64,000 nt of DNA from a bacterium. Its GTDB lineage: Bacteria; Planctomycetota; Planctomycetia; Kolteriales; Kolteriaceae. Numbering within the stretch: position 1 is the first letter of the stretch; the number at the start of each line of letters is the position of its first letter. The stretch spans positions 185,443 to 249,442 of the forward strand of contig JAIELF010000010.1 of assembly GCA_019753235.1 (NCBI GenBank). Direction: 5' to 3'. The notes beneath the pieces are model-generated. The model saw only the letters and a program-made list of their open reading frames with translations, was not told the origin of the DNA and did not search any database. Shown here piece after piece: positions 53,893-62,615 of this stretch. The position numbers and the translations under genes were made by a program.

Positions 53893-54818
53893 TCGCCCGT
53901 TGATCCTTTCACACGCGGGTCGAGCAGCGAGTAAGAAAGATCGACCAGGAAATTGAAGAAGCATAATAGCGTACTAAAGACCACGACCGTACCGAGGACG
54001 ACGTTGTAATCACGATTGGTGGCGGCCTGCACAAAGATCGTCCCCAGGCCCGGCAAAAAAAAGATCTTCTCGATCACGAGCGACCCGGTCAGGATCAACG
54101 CGAACGCGGGCCCCAAGTAAGAAATCACCGGCAACATCGCACCCCGAAGAGCATGTTTGATGACTACATGACGTTCCGCGAGCCCCTTGGCGTAGGCGGT
54201 TCGAATGAAGTCTTCGCCCAGGACTTCAAGCATGCCGACACGCGTCAGGCGACTGATCTTAGCAGCGAAAGGAAGCGACAGGGCCATCGCAGGAAGAATG
54301 ACATGGCGATAGCTCTCCCAACCCGCCAGCGGAAAAAGCCGAGCGCCGAAGACGAATAGAACAATCCCCAGCATCGCGAAAACAAAACTCGGAAGCGAAA
54401 TACCAAAGACGGCCACTGCCATCAGCGCATAGTCCGTCGGGGAGTTTTGCCGAAGCGCAGCCAAAACACCGGTTGTCATTCCAACCACGAGGGCCATCAA
54501 CATCGCCATCGAACCAAGCGCCAACGATGTCGGGAAGGTTTGAGCAATCAATGCATTGACCGTTTTGCCTCGGTACTTCATTGAGTCGCCGAGATCTCCT
54601 CGGCACAGGTCCCACAGCCAATACCCGTACTGCACCGAATAGCTTTCATCGAGGTGATATTCGCGTCGCCGGGCCGCATCTTCTTCAGGCGATAGCGAGT
54701 GAAGTTCGTTGGCGAAAGGATTGCCAGGGGCTAATCGAATCAGAAAAAAAGAGAGGGTCGCCACCATCCAAACGGTGAGAATGACTCCTCCCAATCTCTT
54801 CAGGACCATGACAAGCAA
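53889..54818 (-). CDS. oppB: Peptide ABC transporter permease OppB
   Basis: The predicted protein has 309 residues, normal for OppB. AAGGAGG lies 6 bases before a TTG at 54818; ATG at 54809 is further from it. Six helices; N-terminal F-F-L-I-R-L-A-P-G-N-P-F and the coupling loop R-T-A-Y-A-K-G-L are typical. It pairs with OppC to form the pore. It starts 15 bp after the oppA stop. Confidence 0.94.
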   Translation of the reverse strand: MLVMVLKRLGGVILTVWMVATLSFFLIRLAPGNPFANELHSLSPEEDAARRREYHLDESYSVQYGYWLWDLCRGDLGDSMKYRGKTVNALIAQTFPTSLALGSMAMLMALVVGMTTGVLAALRQNSPTDYALMAVAVFGISLPSFVFAMLGIVLFVFGARLFPLAGWESYRHVILPAMALSLPFAAKISRLTRVGMLEVLGEDFIRTAYAKGLAERHVVIKHALRGAMLPVISYLGPAFALILTGSLVIEKIFFLPGLGTIFVQAATNRDYNVVLGTVVVFSTLLCFFNFLVDLSYSLLDPRVKGSTGE

Positions 54819-54833
54819 ACGCTTCCTCCTTGC

Positions 54834-56999
54834 TCAAGGCTTATCGATGGTTTGCGAGTGAAACCGAGGAAAGGCATCGTACCGCGTGCCGGCGGGGCGA
54901 CGACCCTCCTTCCAACGAAGAAACTTGGCGGGATGCATCTCCCTTTCGTTGAGACCGATCCCATCGAGTTCGGGGGGCCAAACCTCGCTGGTGGTGTAGT
55001 GATAAATCGGGATCACCGGTAAATCCCACATCAGCATCTGCTCAGCAATCTCTAAAAGAAACAAGCGAATCCTCTGGGCGGCTTCCAGCTTGGCCTCGGT
55101 TCCGCTAGCTTGATCGTACAGAGGGATCGCCTCATGCAATTCGTTCCAGCTCGTTTTCTGGTTGGTACGAACTCGATCGGCAATCGCCTCTTTAAAGTCA
55201 GGCCAAGACGAAATGTCCTGTAACATCGCGTCGCGTTTGTTCATATCGGAAAGGTAGTCAAGAACCCGAGCAGCGTATTCAATCACCAATCGGTTGTAGT
55301 GAGTGTTGTTGTAGTGAGAATGATTCTGTTGATTGAAAACAATGGGCTTGCTCAATCGCGACGGATCCTTGTCGCTGGTGAGATCGTCGCTGGTGTAGAG
55401 TTCGAGATACGTGTTTGGATCAGAGTAGTCGGGGATCCAGCCTGCACGGGCGAGATCGAACTTTCCCGTTCGTCGGCTATCGAGATAAACTTGCCATTCC
55501 TGATTCTCTAGCTTTGCATCGATCCCGATATTGGTTTTCCATTGATCTTGGATGAATGCCGCAATCGCTTTGTGTGCTTCGAGCGTGTTGTAAAGAATGC
55601 GAAGTTGTGGTTTTGCATTTCCTGCACTCTGGAAAGCCTGGATGAGATCGTTGGCTTTCTGAAGATCACCTTTCAACGTGCCCGTTCCGAAGCGAGGCTC
55701 GGCATGGTAGCCACGCATGGAGGGGGGGACCATGGCATACGCGGGAGTCTGTTCGGCACGAGACACCTCCCGGATCAAGCGGGGTCGATCAATGGCCAAG
55801 GCGAGCGCCTGACGAAGTTGTCGGCCGGCGACTTTATCCTTGAAGATCGGCAACTCAAGATTCACGTCGTAAAAATAAATTGAGGGACTCGTCGCGGCAT
55901 GGATATGCGGAATGGGCTTTTCCCGATGTGCCCGCAAAAGCTCGCCGGCAACTTGCGGAGGAATCCTTCGAATGCGATCGACGTCCCCATTGATGTAGAG
56001 ATTGAGTGCCGTGTCATCCGACTCGATCGCTAATGCATCGAGCGTTGCCAAGCCATGCTTCTCGAACGAGCCGAGTCGTGTGAGAAGATCCTTCTCTAAT
56101 GCGAGCCGACGAGGTAGATCCGTCTTATGGGCGAGATCTTGAAGTCTTGCGGCGACATGTTTCTCTGTTTCCCAATAATGCGCATTCTTTTGAAGTCGGA
56201 TGTAGGCATTGAATCGCCAATCTTTCAAGGTGTAGGGGCCGTTGGTGACGATGTTTCTAGGCAGGATCCATTCCTTGTCGTGTGCTTCGACCGCTTCACG
56301 CGGGACGGGAAAGAGCGGATAGAAGTTGGTCACTTGCAAAAAGTAGGGGACGAATGAACGAAGCTCGACTTCAAGGACGAGATCCCCCTTGGGGCGGACG
56401 CCTACTTTCTCTTTCCAAAGCCGATCGCGAAAAGCCTCGACTTCTTTCCGTTCGTCCGAATCAAGATCCGCAAGCTTCGCCGGCGGAGTTTTGTTTTGGG
56501 ATTTTCGTCGCGCGATCAATTCATTCCAGTTTGCCTTGGTTTCATTTTTGAATTCCTCGACGCCAACGATGTAGTCGAGCAGAAAGGAGTATTGAGAGCC
56601 AGACTCGGGAACGCACTGTCGCATCCAAGCATAAACGAAATCATGAGCATTGACATGGCGGGGCTTGCCATCGACGGTGAGTATCTGTCCACCTTTGACC
56701 CACCAGGCATCGGGTCGAAGCTGGAAAGTGTAAATCAATCCCTCTTGAGTCCAGGAAGAAGCAACACCGGGGGTTGGCTCTAGAGTTTCGGGATGGTAAG
56801 TGGTGAGCCCCTCGAAGATATTGGTGGCGATATCCCCTTCAGGTTGCCCGGTCATGTAGCAGGGATCAAGCGTTTCCGGCTCGGTGCCATTCACCCAGGC
56901 AAAGTCCGCTCGGCCCCGAGCGCTTCCATTGAAGAAGAGAAGAAAGATCGCCAGTAGGGATGCGCCGCCGGCGATCAGGATGTAGAGATTTCGATACAT
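54834..56999 (-). CDS. oppA: Peptide-binding protein OppA, enlarged
   Basis: The predicted protein has 721 residues from the ATG at 56999; ATG 57014 and TTG 57059 are also in frame and the choice is uncertain. Solute-binding family 5: N-terminal membrane helix or signal, then G-T-E-P-E-T-L-D-P and I-F-E-G-L-T-T-Y. Usual OppA has about 540 residues. Extra charged helical segments are seen at about 143-201, 273-326 and 576-653. No lipobox was found, so it may be membrane-anchored by its N-terminal helix. First gene of the opp operon. Confidence 0.92.
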   Translation of the reverse strand: MYRNLYILIAGGASLLAIFLLFFNGSARGRADFAWVNGTEPETLDPCYMTGQPEGDIATNIFEGLTTYHPETLEPTPGVASSWTQEGLIYTFQLRPDAWWVKGGQILTVDGKPRHVNAHDFVYAWMRQCVPESGSQYSFLLDYIVGVEEFKNETKANWNELIARRKSQNKTPPAKLADLDSDERKEVEAFRDRLWKEKVGVRPKGDLVLEVELRSFVPYFLQVTNFYPLFPVPREAVEAHDKEWILPRNIVTNGPYTLKDWRFNAYIRLQKNAHYWETEKHVAARLQDLAHKTDLPRRLALEKDLLTRLGSFEKHGLATLDALAIESDDTALNLYINGDVDRIRRIPPQVAGELLRAHREKPIPHIHAATSPSIYFYDVNLELPIFKDKVAGRQLRQALALAIDRPRLIREVSRAEQTPAYAMVPPSMRGYHAEPRFGTGTLKGDLQKANDLIQAFQSAGNAKPQLRILYNTLEAHKAIAAFIQDQWKTNIGIDAKLENQEWQVYLDSRRTGKFDLARAGWIPDYSDPNTYLELYTSDDLTSDKDPSRLSKPIVFNQQNHSHYNNTHYNRLVIEYAARVLDYLSDMNKRDAMLQDISSWPDFKEAIADRVRTNQKTSWNELHEAIPLYDQASGTEAKLEAAQRIRLFLLEIAEQMLMWDLPVIPIYHYTTSEVWPPELDGIGLNEREMHPAKFLRWKEGRRPAGTRYDAFPRFHSQTIDKP

Positions 57000-57132
57000 C
57001 GCTTTCGGAATCATCCCTTCCGTGGCGGGGTCAAGAGACCGGGGTCCGTCGGAAAGCAAGTCTCTGCGGTGAGGCTTTTCCTTCCCTTGGTTCGCTCCGC
57101 TGGCTTCCCGCCCGCTGGATCACGTCGGCCTT

Positions 57133-59280
57133 TTACGAAGAAGCAGCATCCTCAGAGGTTGCTTGCTTGGGAGCGATTGTTTGTCCGTTGCTCTCTCGGG
57201 CTAGCCTGCCGTTCCTGTTGACTTTGACGACGGCATCAACGCTCTGAGCATGGAGGATCTTTGAGACTTCTTCGGCGGACAGGGTCTCATGCTTCAAGAG
57301 AGCCTCCGCCAGTAGGGCCAGGTCTCCCTTGTTCTCTTCGATCATCTTTTGGGCAGCCGAGTAACACTCATCAATGATGCGCCGGACGGCATGATCGATC
57401 TTGTCGGCAGTCGTGTCGCTGAACTCGCGTGGGTTGTTTATCTCGCCGCCGAGAAACACGTGCTGTTCCTTGCTGGCGTAGCGAATCGGGCCGAGTTCCT
57501 CACTCATACCGAAGTCGCAAACCATTCGCCGGGCGATGTTGGTGGCTCGTTCGATATCATTGGAGGCTCCGGTGGAGAAATCGCCGAAGAAGATATCCTC
57601 CGCGATTCGACCGCCGTAAAAGACCTTGATCTCCCCGAGCAACTGCTTTCGGGTCATCGTGTAACGGTCTTTTTCCGGGAGCATCATCGTGCTTCCCAGA
57701 GCCATCCCGCGCGGGATGATCGTGACCTTGTGGAGAGGCTCTACCTCGGGCAGAATGCGGGTGATGATTGCGTGGCCTGCCTCGTGATACGCGGTGACCT
57801 TGCGATCATTCTCGTCCATCACCTGGCTTCGCTTTTCACGGCCGAAACGAACCTTGTCGCGTGCTTCTTCGAGATCCTCTTGCTCGATGACCCTCTTGCC
57901 GGCCATGGTTGCATGAATGGCGGCCTCGTTGATCAACGAAGCGAGCTCGGCACCGCTGAACATCGGTGTTCCTCTCGCGATTCGTTCCATGTCGACATCA
58001 TCGCTCATCTTGACGCTGCGAGCGTGGACACGAAGAATCTCGAGTCTTCCCTTGATATCAGGTAGGTTGATGACGATTTCTCGATCGAATCGGCCTGGCC
58101 GAAGCAGCGCGGGGTCAAGCACATCGGGCCTGTTGGTCGCCGCGATGACAATGATTTGATCGCTGGTCTCGAAGCCGTCCATTTCGACGAGGATGGCATT
58201 GAGCGTCTGCTCGCGTTCGTCGTGTCCTCCGCCGAGCCCGCTGCCACGCCGGCGTCCGACCGCATCGACTTCATCAAGAAAGATGATGCAGGGGGTGTTT
58301 TCTTTGGCTTGTCGAAACAGATCGCGGACTCGGCTGGCACCGACGCCGACAAACATTTCCACAAAGTCGCTTCCCGAGATGCTGTAAAAGGGGACGTCGG
58401 CTTCGCCGGCGATCGCCTTGGCGAGGAGCGTCTTTCCCGTGCCTGGGGGGCCGACAAACAAAAGCCCGCGAGGGATTCGGCCACCAATATGCTGAAACTT
58501 CTCAGGGTTCTTTAGGAATTCGATAACCTCGGCTACTTCTTCTTTCGCCTCCTCGGCACCGGCAACATCAGCGAAGCGAACTTTGGTCATCTCTTTTGAA
58601 ATCAATCGAGGTCGGCTTCGGCCGAACGTCAAGACGCCGCCGGGCCCCCCTTGGCCTCTCAAAGGCCGAATGAGCAGCATGTACATTAAGCCGGCCAGCA
58701 GAATGATCGGCAGGATCTGCACTAAGAAGAAGGGCCAGATGCCGCTCGTCGGGGTGTATCGACATTTCGGAATGGTCGCCAATTGTTGATCGAAGAAGTG
58801 TCGATCGGTCAGAACATTCGCGGGGATGTGGACGCGGACGTATCTCTTCTTGGGGCCCATGGCGAAGATGTTCTGTAGGTCGTCCCCTTTTTTAGCCTCG
58901 GTCTTCTCAGCAGATTCGGTCGGCGTCGTTCGAGCAGCCTCTTGCCCGGCAGGGTCGGCTTTGGTCTGGTCGGCTTTGGACCCATCAGGGCTTACGGGAG
59001 CCTCGGCAAGCTCGGCAATAAGTTCGTCATCGGCGATTTCGGCACCGGCCAGTCCCTTGAATTTCTGCGTGCCGACGTCCCAGTACTTGTCCTTGAAATC
59101 GGAATACGTCAGCGTTTCGACGGTTCGTCGAGAATTGACGATGAACTGAGCCAACAGCAGGATCATGATCGCTACCAGGCCCACCAAGATGACCGGTCGC
59201 AAGCCTCGCGGGCCGCGGACGGGCTCGCGTCGATTCGCAGGTCCTCGGTCATCATTTGTCATGCGGTCGTCGTCACCCAT
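57133..59280 (-). CDS. ftsH: ATP-dependent membrane protease FtsH
   Basis: The predicted protein has 715 residues. Two transmembrane helices (about 28-50 and 180-205) flank a periplasmic domain carrying a low-complexity insert (about 92-135, rich in Ala, Asp, Glu, Lys, Thr). The AAA+ part has [18 protein letters not shown] and the SRH. The zinc protease motif H-E-A-G-H is at 499-503. It degrades membrane and regulatory proteins. A 133-bp gap separates it from oppA on the same strand. Confidence 0.97.
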   Translation of the reverse strand: MGDDDRMTNDDRGPANRREPVRGPRGLRPVILVGLVAIMILLLAQFIVNSRRTVETLTYSDFKDKYWDVGTQKFKGLAGAEIADDELIAELAEAPVSPDGSKADQTKADPAGQEAARTTPTESAEKTEAKKGDDLQNIFAMGPKKRYVRVHIPANVLTDRHFFDQQLATIPKCRYTPTSGIWPFFLVQILPIILLAGLMYMLLIRPLRGQGGPGGVLTFGRSRPRLISKEMTKVRFADVAGAEEAKEEVAEVIEFLKNPEKFQHIGGRIPRGLLFVGPPGTGKTLLAKAIAGEADVPFYSISGSDFVEMFVGVGASRVRDLFRQAKENTPCIIFLDEVDAVGRRRGSGLGGGHDEREQTLNAILVEMDGFETSDQIIVIAATNRPDVLDPALLRPGRFDREIVINLPDIKGRLEILRVHARSVKMSDDVDMERIARGTPMFSGAELASLINEAAIHATMAGKRVIEQEDLEEARDKVRFGREKRSQVMDENDRKVTAYHEAGHAIITRILPEVEPLHKVTIIPRGMALGSTMMLPEKDRYTMTRKQLLGEIKVFYGGRIAEDIFFGDFSTGASNDIERATNIARRMVCDFGMSEELGPIRYASKEQHVFLGGEINNPREFSDTTADKIDHAVRRIIDECYSAAQKMIEENKGDLALLAEALLKHETLSAEEVSKILHAQSVDAVVKVNRNGRLARESNGQTIAPKQATSEDAASS

Positions 59281-59646
59281 TCGACGTCTTTGATCCTTCT
59301 AAATGCGGGCTCATCGATGGCGACCTCTCGCCAAACCGCAGGCCCTTCTGATGATTGTACGTTTCTGGCGATGGTGATCCGCAGAGAAAGGTCCGCTGAA
59401 CCTCCCCGATTCAGGTCGAATTGACCGGATGGGGATGATAGATCCCAAGAAAGCCACTCGCCAGGAGAGCCAATTCTCCAAGCCAATCGTAGCATCCGTC
59501 GCCTCGATTCGCCATGAAATGGTTGGGAGCCTTCGGTGTCGTTTTGACCCTAGCGGATTTCGGCGAAGTGTCGTCTTGGCTGTGGTCGACCTCTTGAAAA
59601 TAGGCGTTTCTTCCCTTCGAAGTGTTCGCTTTCTCGGCTCTCTTGC

Positions 59647-59679
59647 CCCCGCAGAATCCCCGCAGAATCCCCGCAGAAT
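59647..59679. repeat. Three tandem 11-bp repeats upstream of cheV
   Basis: The unit CCCCGCAGAAT occurs three times head to tail without change, 155 bp before the cheV start. The 11-bp step is close to one DNA turn, so a bound protein would sit on one face of the helix. The surrounding gap (59281-59833) shows no gene. Confidence 0.75.
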
Positions 59680-59833
59680 CGGTGCGATCCTCTTCACCGG
59701 CCAAACTCGGCAGAGAAAAACTCCCCCTGAGAATGGCGTTTCCACGGCGCGAGCTATGCTTAACGCAGCATCGACCAAGCCCCGTCTGCATGATTCTCCT
59801 GTACCCGGAAAGTGTTGCGAGAGGAAGTATTCC

Positions 59834-60760
59834 ATGTCTGTGACGGCTGATACTCAGCGATCCTTGGGGAACCAGATTCTGCTGGAAGCGGGTACCAACG
59901 AACTCGAAGTTCTGGTTTTCCATCTGGGTAAACACCGGTATGGCATCAACGGCGCGAAGGTTCGCGAAGTCGTCAAGCCCCCGGCGATCCGCCCTATTCC
60001 GAAGAGCGATCCCGTGCTCGATGGACTTTGCAAGCTTCGCGACGACGTCATTCCGATCGTATCCCTGATCGAATACTTCGATGTGGCGAAAGAGAATCGC
60101 CAAGAGGCAATCGACAATAGCCAGGTCATCGTGACGGTCTTCAATGAACAGTCGATTGCGTTTCGCGTCGAACGGGTCGATCGTATTCACCGAATCTCTT
60201 GGAAGGAGACTCGGCCGATTCCGGCACTTTTCGGATCCGACAAGAGCCTCTTCACCGGCTTTACGGTGATCGAAGATCAGATCGTTTTGATGGTCGATCT
60301 CGAACGAATTGCGGCCGACTTGATGGGGCAGAAGGATCACATCGAGCAAGGGGCCAAGGCGAACAAGGGACAGAACCTTCGCGGGAAAACTATTGTTTAT
60401 TGCGAGGATTCTCGTCTCGTGCAAGCGATGGCGACCACCATCATGCGATCGGCGGGATGTTCAAACCTGCACGTCTTCAACAACGGTGCCGAGGCTTGGG
60501 ATTGGCTTCGTACTCATGGTGAGACACAACACGTTGATGCGATCGTGACCGACATCGAAATGCCTCTCATGGATGGTTTTCATCTATCGAGCAAGGTTCG
60601 ACAAGACCCCAAACTTCGCACCACACCGATTGTGCTCCTCTCGTCGCTGATCAATGCCGACAACGAGCGCAAGGGGAAATCGGTCGGCGTCAATGCACAG
60701 TTGGTGAAGACGCGTATCGAAGAGCTTCCTCATGTTCTGGCGGGTGTTCTCGTCGCGTAA
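59834..60760 (+). CDS. cheV: Chemotaxis coupling protein CheV
   Basis: The predicted protein has 308 residues. AGAGGAAG lies 6-7 bases before the ATG at 59834. Residues about 25-165 form a CheW domain (E-V-L-V-F-H-L-G, Y-G-I-N, P-I-V-S-L). Residues about 185-305 form a receiver domain with the acceptor Asp at 240 (V-T-D-I-E-M-P), the early acidic pair in Y-C-E-D-S-R and a late Lys (L-V-K-T). It links receptors to CheA and can adapt by phosphorylation. No other chemotaxis gene is in the window. Confidence 0.93.
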   Translation: MSVTADTQRSLGNQILLEAGTNELEVLVFHLGKHRYGINGAKVREVVKPPAIRPIPKSDPVLDGLCKLRDDVIPIVSLIEYFDVAKENRQEAIDNSQVIVTVFNEQSIAFRVERVDRIHRISWKETRPIPALFGSDKSLFTGFTVIEDQIVLMVDLERIAADLMGQKDHIEQGAKANKGQNLRGKTIVYCEDSRLVQAMATTIMRSAGCSNLHVFNNGAEAWDWLRTHGETQHVDAIVTDIEMPLMDGFHLSSKVRQDPKLRTTPIVLLSSLINADNERKGKSVGVNAQLVKTRIEELPHVLAGVLVA

Positions 60761-60821
60761 CGGCTTCGCCGTTGGTCCGATACAAAGATGTCGGGACTGA
60801 CGACCAGCGAGGTTGTTCACG

Positions 60822-62477
60822 ATGCGACGAACCGAGCCGAAGCACGCGAATCGGCAATGGATGTTGTGGGGACTCGTCGCCCTCTTCTTCGTCTTGCGTT
60901 TTCACCTTCTACTCGTCCGTGTTTATGATCCGGATGAGTTCGAACACCTGCACGCGGGTTGGAACATCTCTCAAGGGATGGTTCCCTATCGTGATTTTTT
61001 CGAACATCACGGCCCGGTGACCTACGGGATCAGCGCAGGCTTGTTTCGCCTGCTTCCCTATTCTGTCGACCCGCTTCACGCTCATCGATGCCTGAGCCTT
61101 GTCATTTCCATACTGACGGCTGTCGGTATCGCCTGTTTGGCGAAAAGGCTTTACGGCCGTTCGTCCGCCCCATGGTGTGTACTCCTGGCGATGACTTACT
61201 CTCTCTTCGTGGAAAAATCGGTCGAATGGCGGCCCGATGTCATTGCGACATCCTTGGTGGTATGGGTCGCATGGCTGGCTGTGGGTCGCCTTCGTTTTTC
61301 CGCTGGCCTTTTGGCCGGGATCCTTACCTCTTTGGCACTCTTCACCACGCAGAAGAGTCTCTTTGTCCTCGCGGGGCTGTTGCTGGCGAGCTTGATGGGT
61401 CGATCGGCATCGGTTGGTGCAAAGGTGCGTTGGATCGTTGGTATCGCGGTTGGGGGCTTGGGTGTTGCGGGCTCGCTCGCGGGGATCTTTGCTGTGGAAG
61501 GGGGACTGATGCCGGCGATCGACTCTCTCCTCTTTCGGCCGATGCAATGGTCGCTGCGCATCAGCGGGCCGAACCCGCTTCTCTCTCCCTTCGCGTTCGC
61601 TCCCGGGCATCAAGTCGGTTTGCTGGCAGCATGGGTGGGCTTGCTCGCGCAGCTCGGTCGGCGGTCATCTTGGCGACGAGGAAGGTTTGTCCTACCGGCG
61701 GGCATTGTGGCGCATGGCGTCGGTTACTTCATCGCGCCGGCAGTCTATCTGCAGTTTTACATGCTGGTGGTTCCGATCGCCGCGGTGATGATCGGCGGCG
61801 AGTTGTATCGGCTCTTTCGTCATGCTCGAAGAGATCGTTGCTCGGCTCTGCTCGGGATCGTTTGGCTTTTGCTCGGGATCGTTTGGCTCTATGCCGGCAT
61901 CTTCGGCTGGGTGGGGCCGACTCCCCTCATGCCCCGAGGGAGCGTGGATGGATCGCGAATTCTTCCATACTTTGTTCTGCCCCTAGCGGGTTGGGGGATG
62001 CTTCTCCTTGGCGCGATCCTTCGTTCCCGCGGCGCCGTCGCTGGTGGGCAAGGGATGCTGCTGGCCGTCTTGTTGTTGCCCCCCATCACCCAGATCGGTT
62101 TCACGCACTTTTTCTGGCCCAACAAGCTTCAACGCAAGGATATTGCCACTCTGGAACAGCTCGTCCCTGCGGATGGTTTGATCGTCGACGGATTTTCAGG
62201 GCTCGGTTTTCGTCGCCCACATCTGTCGTATTGGTGGTGGATCAACGAACACACGATTCCGATGATCCTGCAACAGGGAGATGATCGACCGATCCTCGAA
62301 GAGATCGCGATGGGAAAGCCCGCCGCCATCCTCTTCGACAGAGATCTGCAACGCCTTCCTGGTTTACAAGAGATCATCGCTCGGCACTACGAGATGTACG
62401 ACCTTTCCGCCGACGGCCAGGGTGGCCGACCCTATGTCATTCTCCTCCGAAGGGATCTGTTTTCGAAGGGGCGATAG
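60822..62477 (+). CDS. Multi-pass membrane glycosyltransferase (GT39-like)
   Basis: The predicted protein has 551 residues. GAGG lies 9 bases before the ATG at 60822. About eleven transmembrane helices. After the first comes Y-D-P-D-E-F-E-H, with the acidic D-E pair of polyprenol-sugar transferases, then V-P-Y-R-D-F-F-E-H-H-G-P, a motif seen in GT39-type proteins. A short internal duplication encodes L-L-G-I-V-W-L twice in a row near residue 345. The C-terminal about 100 residues are soluble. The acceptor is unknown. It lies 61 bp after cheV. Confidence 0.78.
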   Translation: MRRTEPKHANRQWMLWGLVALFFVLRFHLLLVRVYDPDEFEHLHAGWNISQGMVPYRDFFEHHGPVTYGISAGLFRLLPYSVDPLHAHRCLSLVISILTAVGIACLAKRLYGRSSAPWCVLLAMTYSLFVEKSVEWRPDVIATSLVVWVAWLAVGRLRFSAGLLAGILTSLALFTTQKSLFVLAGLLLASLMGRSASVGAKVRWIVGIAVGGLGVAGSLAGIFAVEGGLMPAIDSLLFRPMQWSLRISGPNPLLSPFAFAPGHQVGLLAAWVGLLAQLGRRSSWRRGRFVLPAGIVAHGVGYFIAPAVYLQFYMLVVPIAAVMIGGELYRLFRHARRDRCSALLGIVWLLLGIVWLYAGIFGWVGPTPLMPRGSVDGSRILPYFVLPLAGWGMLLLGAILRSRGAVAGGQGMLLAVLLLPPITQIGFTHFFWPNKLQRKDIATLEQLVPADGLIVDGFSGLGFRRPHLSYWWWINEHTIPMILQQGDDRPILEEIAMGKPAAILFDRDLQRLPGLQEIIARHYEMYDLSADGQGGRPYVILLRRDLFSKGR

Positions 62478-62615
62478 CGATCGAAGCGACATTGACAGGC
62501 GGAAATAGGTCTATGGACAGCTTCCGAAGACCAAATGTTTGACGCCTGGATCCACGGGCGCGACAATAGTCGACCGTGAAATAGGTTTCGGGACTCTCGC
62601 ATAACTAGGTCACTC

